In this document: positions 63,141 through 64,000 of the stretch, piece by piece
Numbering within the stretch: the first letter of the stretch is position 1
Layout of the letters: the number at the start of each line of letters is the position of its first letter
Origin: Streptomyces sp. PCS3-D2
Lineage (GTDB): Bacteria; Actinomycetota; Actinomycetes; Streptomycetales; Streptomycetaceae
Assembly: GCF_000612545.2 (NCBI RefSeq)
Contig: NZ_CP097800.1
Location: 3,449,001-3,513,000 of the forward strand
Length of the DNA stretch: 64,000 bases
Direction: 5' to 3'
The notes under the pieces: model-generated
Database searches by the model: none
What the model saw: the letters and a program-made list of their open reading frames with translations, nothing else
What the model was told of the DNA's origin: nothing
Made by a program: the position numbers and the translations under genes

Positions 63141-64000
63141 ATGCGTGCGCGTTACGGAGTACCACTGAAGGCGGCTGCCGGTATCGCTGCGGTGGGGGCC
63201 GCGGGTGTGGCCTACGCCGCCGGTTTCGAGGCGCGGTCCTTCCGACTGCGCCGGGTCACGGTGCCGGTGCTGCCGCCGGGGACGCGCCCGCTGCGCGTAC
63301 TCCAGGTCTCGGACATCCACATGGTCGGCGGGCAGCGCAAGAAGCGCGCCTGGCTGCAGTCGCTGGCGGGCCTGCGCCCCGACTTCGTCGTGAACACCGG
63401 CGACAACCTCTCCGACACGGAAGGCGTCCCCGAGGTCTTGGACGCCCTGGGCCCGTTGATGTCCTTCCCCGGCGTGTACGTCTTCGGTTCCAACGACTAC
63501 TACGGACCGCGGCTGCGCAACCCCGGGCGCTACCTCATCGAGAAGGTCCAGGGCCGGCACGGCCTGAACGGCAACAAGCCGGTCGTCGGTGCCGTGCACA
63601 ACCCGTGGGAGGAGATGCGGGACGCCTTCGACGCGGCGGGCTGGCTGAACCTCACCAACACCCGGGCCCGGATGAAGCTCGACGGGCTGGAGCTCGCCTT
63701 CACCGGTCTCGACGACCCGCACATCAAGCGGGACCGCTACGAGAGCGTCGCCGGCGGACCCGAGACGGACGCGGACTTCTCGCTGGCCGTGGTGCACGCC
63801 CCGTACCTGAGGGTCCTCGAATCCTTCACCGCTGACCGGTACCCGCTGATCCTCGCCGGCCACACGCACGGCGGGCAGCTGTGCGTCCCCTTCTACGGGG
63901 CCCTGGTGACCAACTGCGACCTGGACACGAAGCGGGTGAAGGGGCTCTCCACCCACGAGGCGGCGGGCCACCGCTCCTACCTGCACGTCTCGGCCGGCTG
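63141..64000 (+). CDS. Calcineurin-like metallophosphoesterase (3' end outside window)
   Basis: 286 residues visible. An N-terminal hydrophobic helix, then metal motifs in order: SDIHM, NTGDN, GSNDYY, VVHAP and GHTHGGQ, which together bind two metals. Similar to membrane-linked YkuE-type phosphoesterases and to Rv3683. Possibly acts on a lipid or cell-wall phosphate. The ATG at 63141 lacks a ribosome site and follows GACGAT by six bases. Confidence 0.92.
   Translation, partial: MRARYGVPLKAAAGIAAVGAAGVAYAAGFEARSFRLRRVTVPVLPPGTRPLRVLQVSDIHMVGGQRKKRAWLQSLAGLRPDFVVNTGDNLSDTEGVPEVLDALGPLMSFPGVYVFGSNDYYGPRLRNPGRYLIEKVQGRHGLNGNKPVVGAVHNPWEEMRDAFDAAGWLNLTNTRARMKLDGLELAFTGLDDPHIKRDRYESVAGGPETDADFSLAVVHAPYLRVLESFTADRYPLILAGHTHGGQLCVPFYGALVTNCDLDTKRVKGLSTHEAAGHRSYLHVSAG

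Overview
The window is a very GC-rich stretch with GTG/TTG starts, many apparently leaderless genes and unmistakable actinobacterial markers (bldG, a WblA-type WhiB protein, a lysine-tailed topA, an ssd/tad block, a marP-type protease). It looks like the chromosomal core of a Streptomyces species. From holB to the metallophosphoesterase at the right edge, the gene order follows the S. coelicolor topA-bldG-acsA-nth-crp-wblA-ponA region. Most of it also matches the equivalent Mycobacterium tuberculosis block (holB/topA to ponA2).

Layout. 1-2.3 kb: the end of an NlpC/P60 protein, a TraG/VirD4-like ATPase and a tRNA-Thr(CGU). 2.4-12 kb: an S33 peptidase-like lipoprotein, DNA polymerase III delta prime, a membrane protein fused to thymidylate kinase, and topoisomerase I. 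12-18.3 kb: a methyltransferase, a small lipoprotein, an H+-pyrophosphatase, an anti-sigma factor and BldG. 18.3-26 kb: an MrfA-type helicase, then a tightly overlapping tad/ssd block. 26-31 kb: a HAD phosphatase, a probable 6S-like RNA, a degenerate Fic-like protein, a CooC-like ATPase and a deacetylase-like lipoprotein. 31-41 kb: a SulP-carbonic anhydrase fusion, acetyl-CoA synthetase, NhaA, a holin-fold membrane protein, an epoxide-hydrolase-like enzyme, MarP and a Nudix hydrolase.

41.6-51.95 kb is a foreign element of about 10.3 kb inserted inside nth (endonuclease III). It is bounded by a 7-bp core and driven by a large serine integrase at its right end. The element brings its own divergent 5' half of nth. 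This fuses in frame to the host 3' half and restores a full-length enzyme, while the native 5' half is stranded on the far side of the element. The cargo includes a kinase-like protein and small proteins divergent from an HTH/TPR regulator, a terminase-small-subunit-like protein, an HNH nuclease, two proteins of unknown function, two zinc-knuckle proteins and a three-copy 32-bp repeat array. No capsid, tail or replication genes were recognised. A phage satellite or a minimal integrative element is the most interesting reading.

52-64 kb returns to core genes: Crp, a nucleotidyltransferase, a membrane L7/L12-like protein, an MBL hydrolase, a Nudix hydrolase, RidA, a DUF4177 protein, two ArsA-like ATPases, WblA, a class A penicillin-binding protein, a YqeY protein and a metallophosphoesterase cut by the window end.
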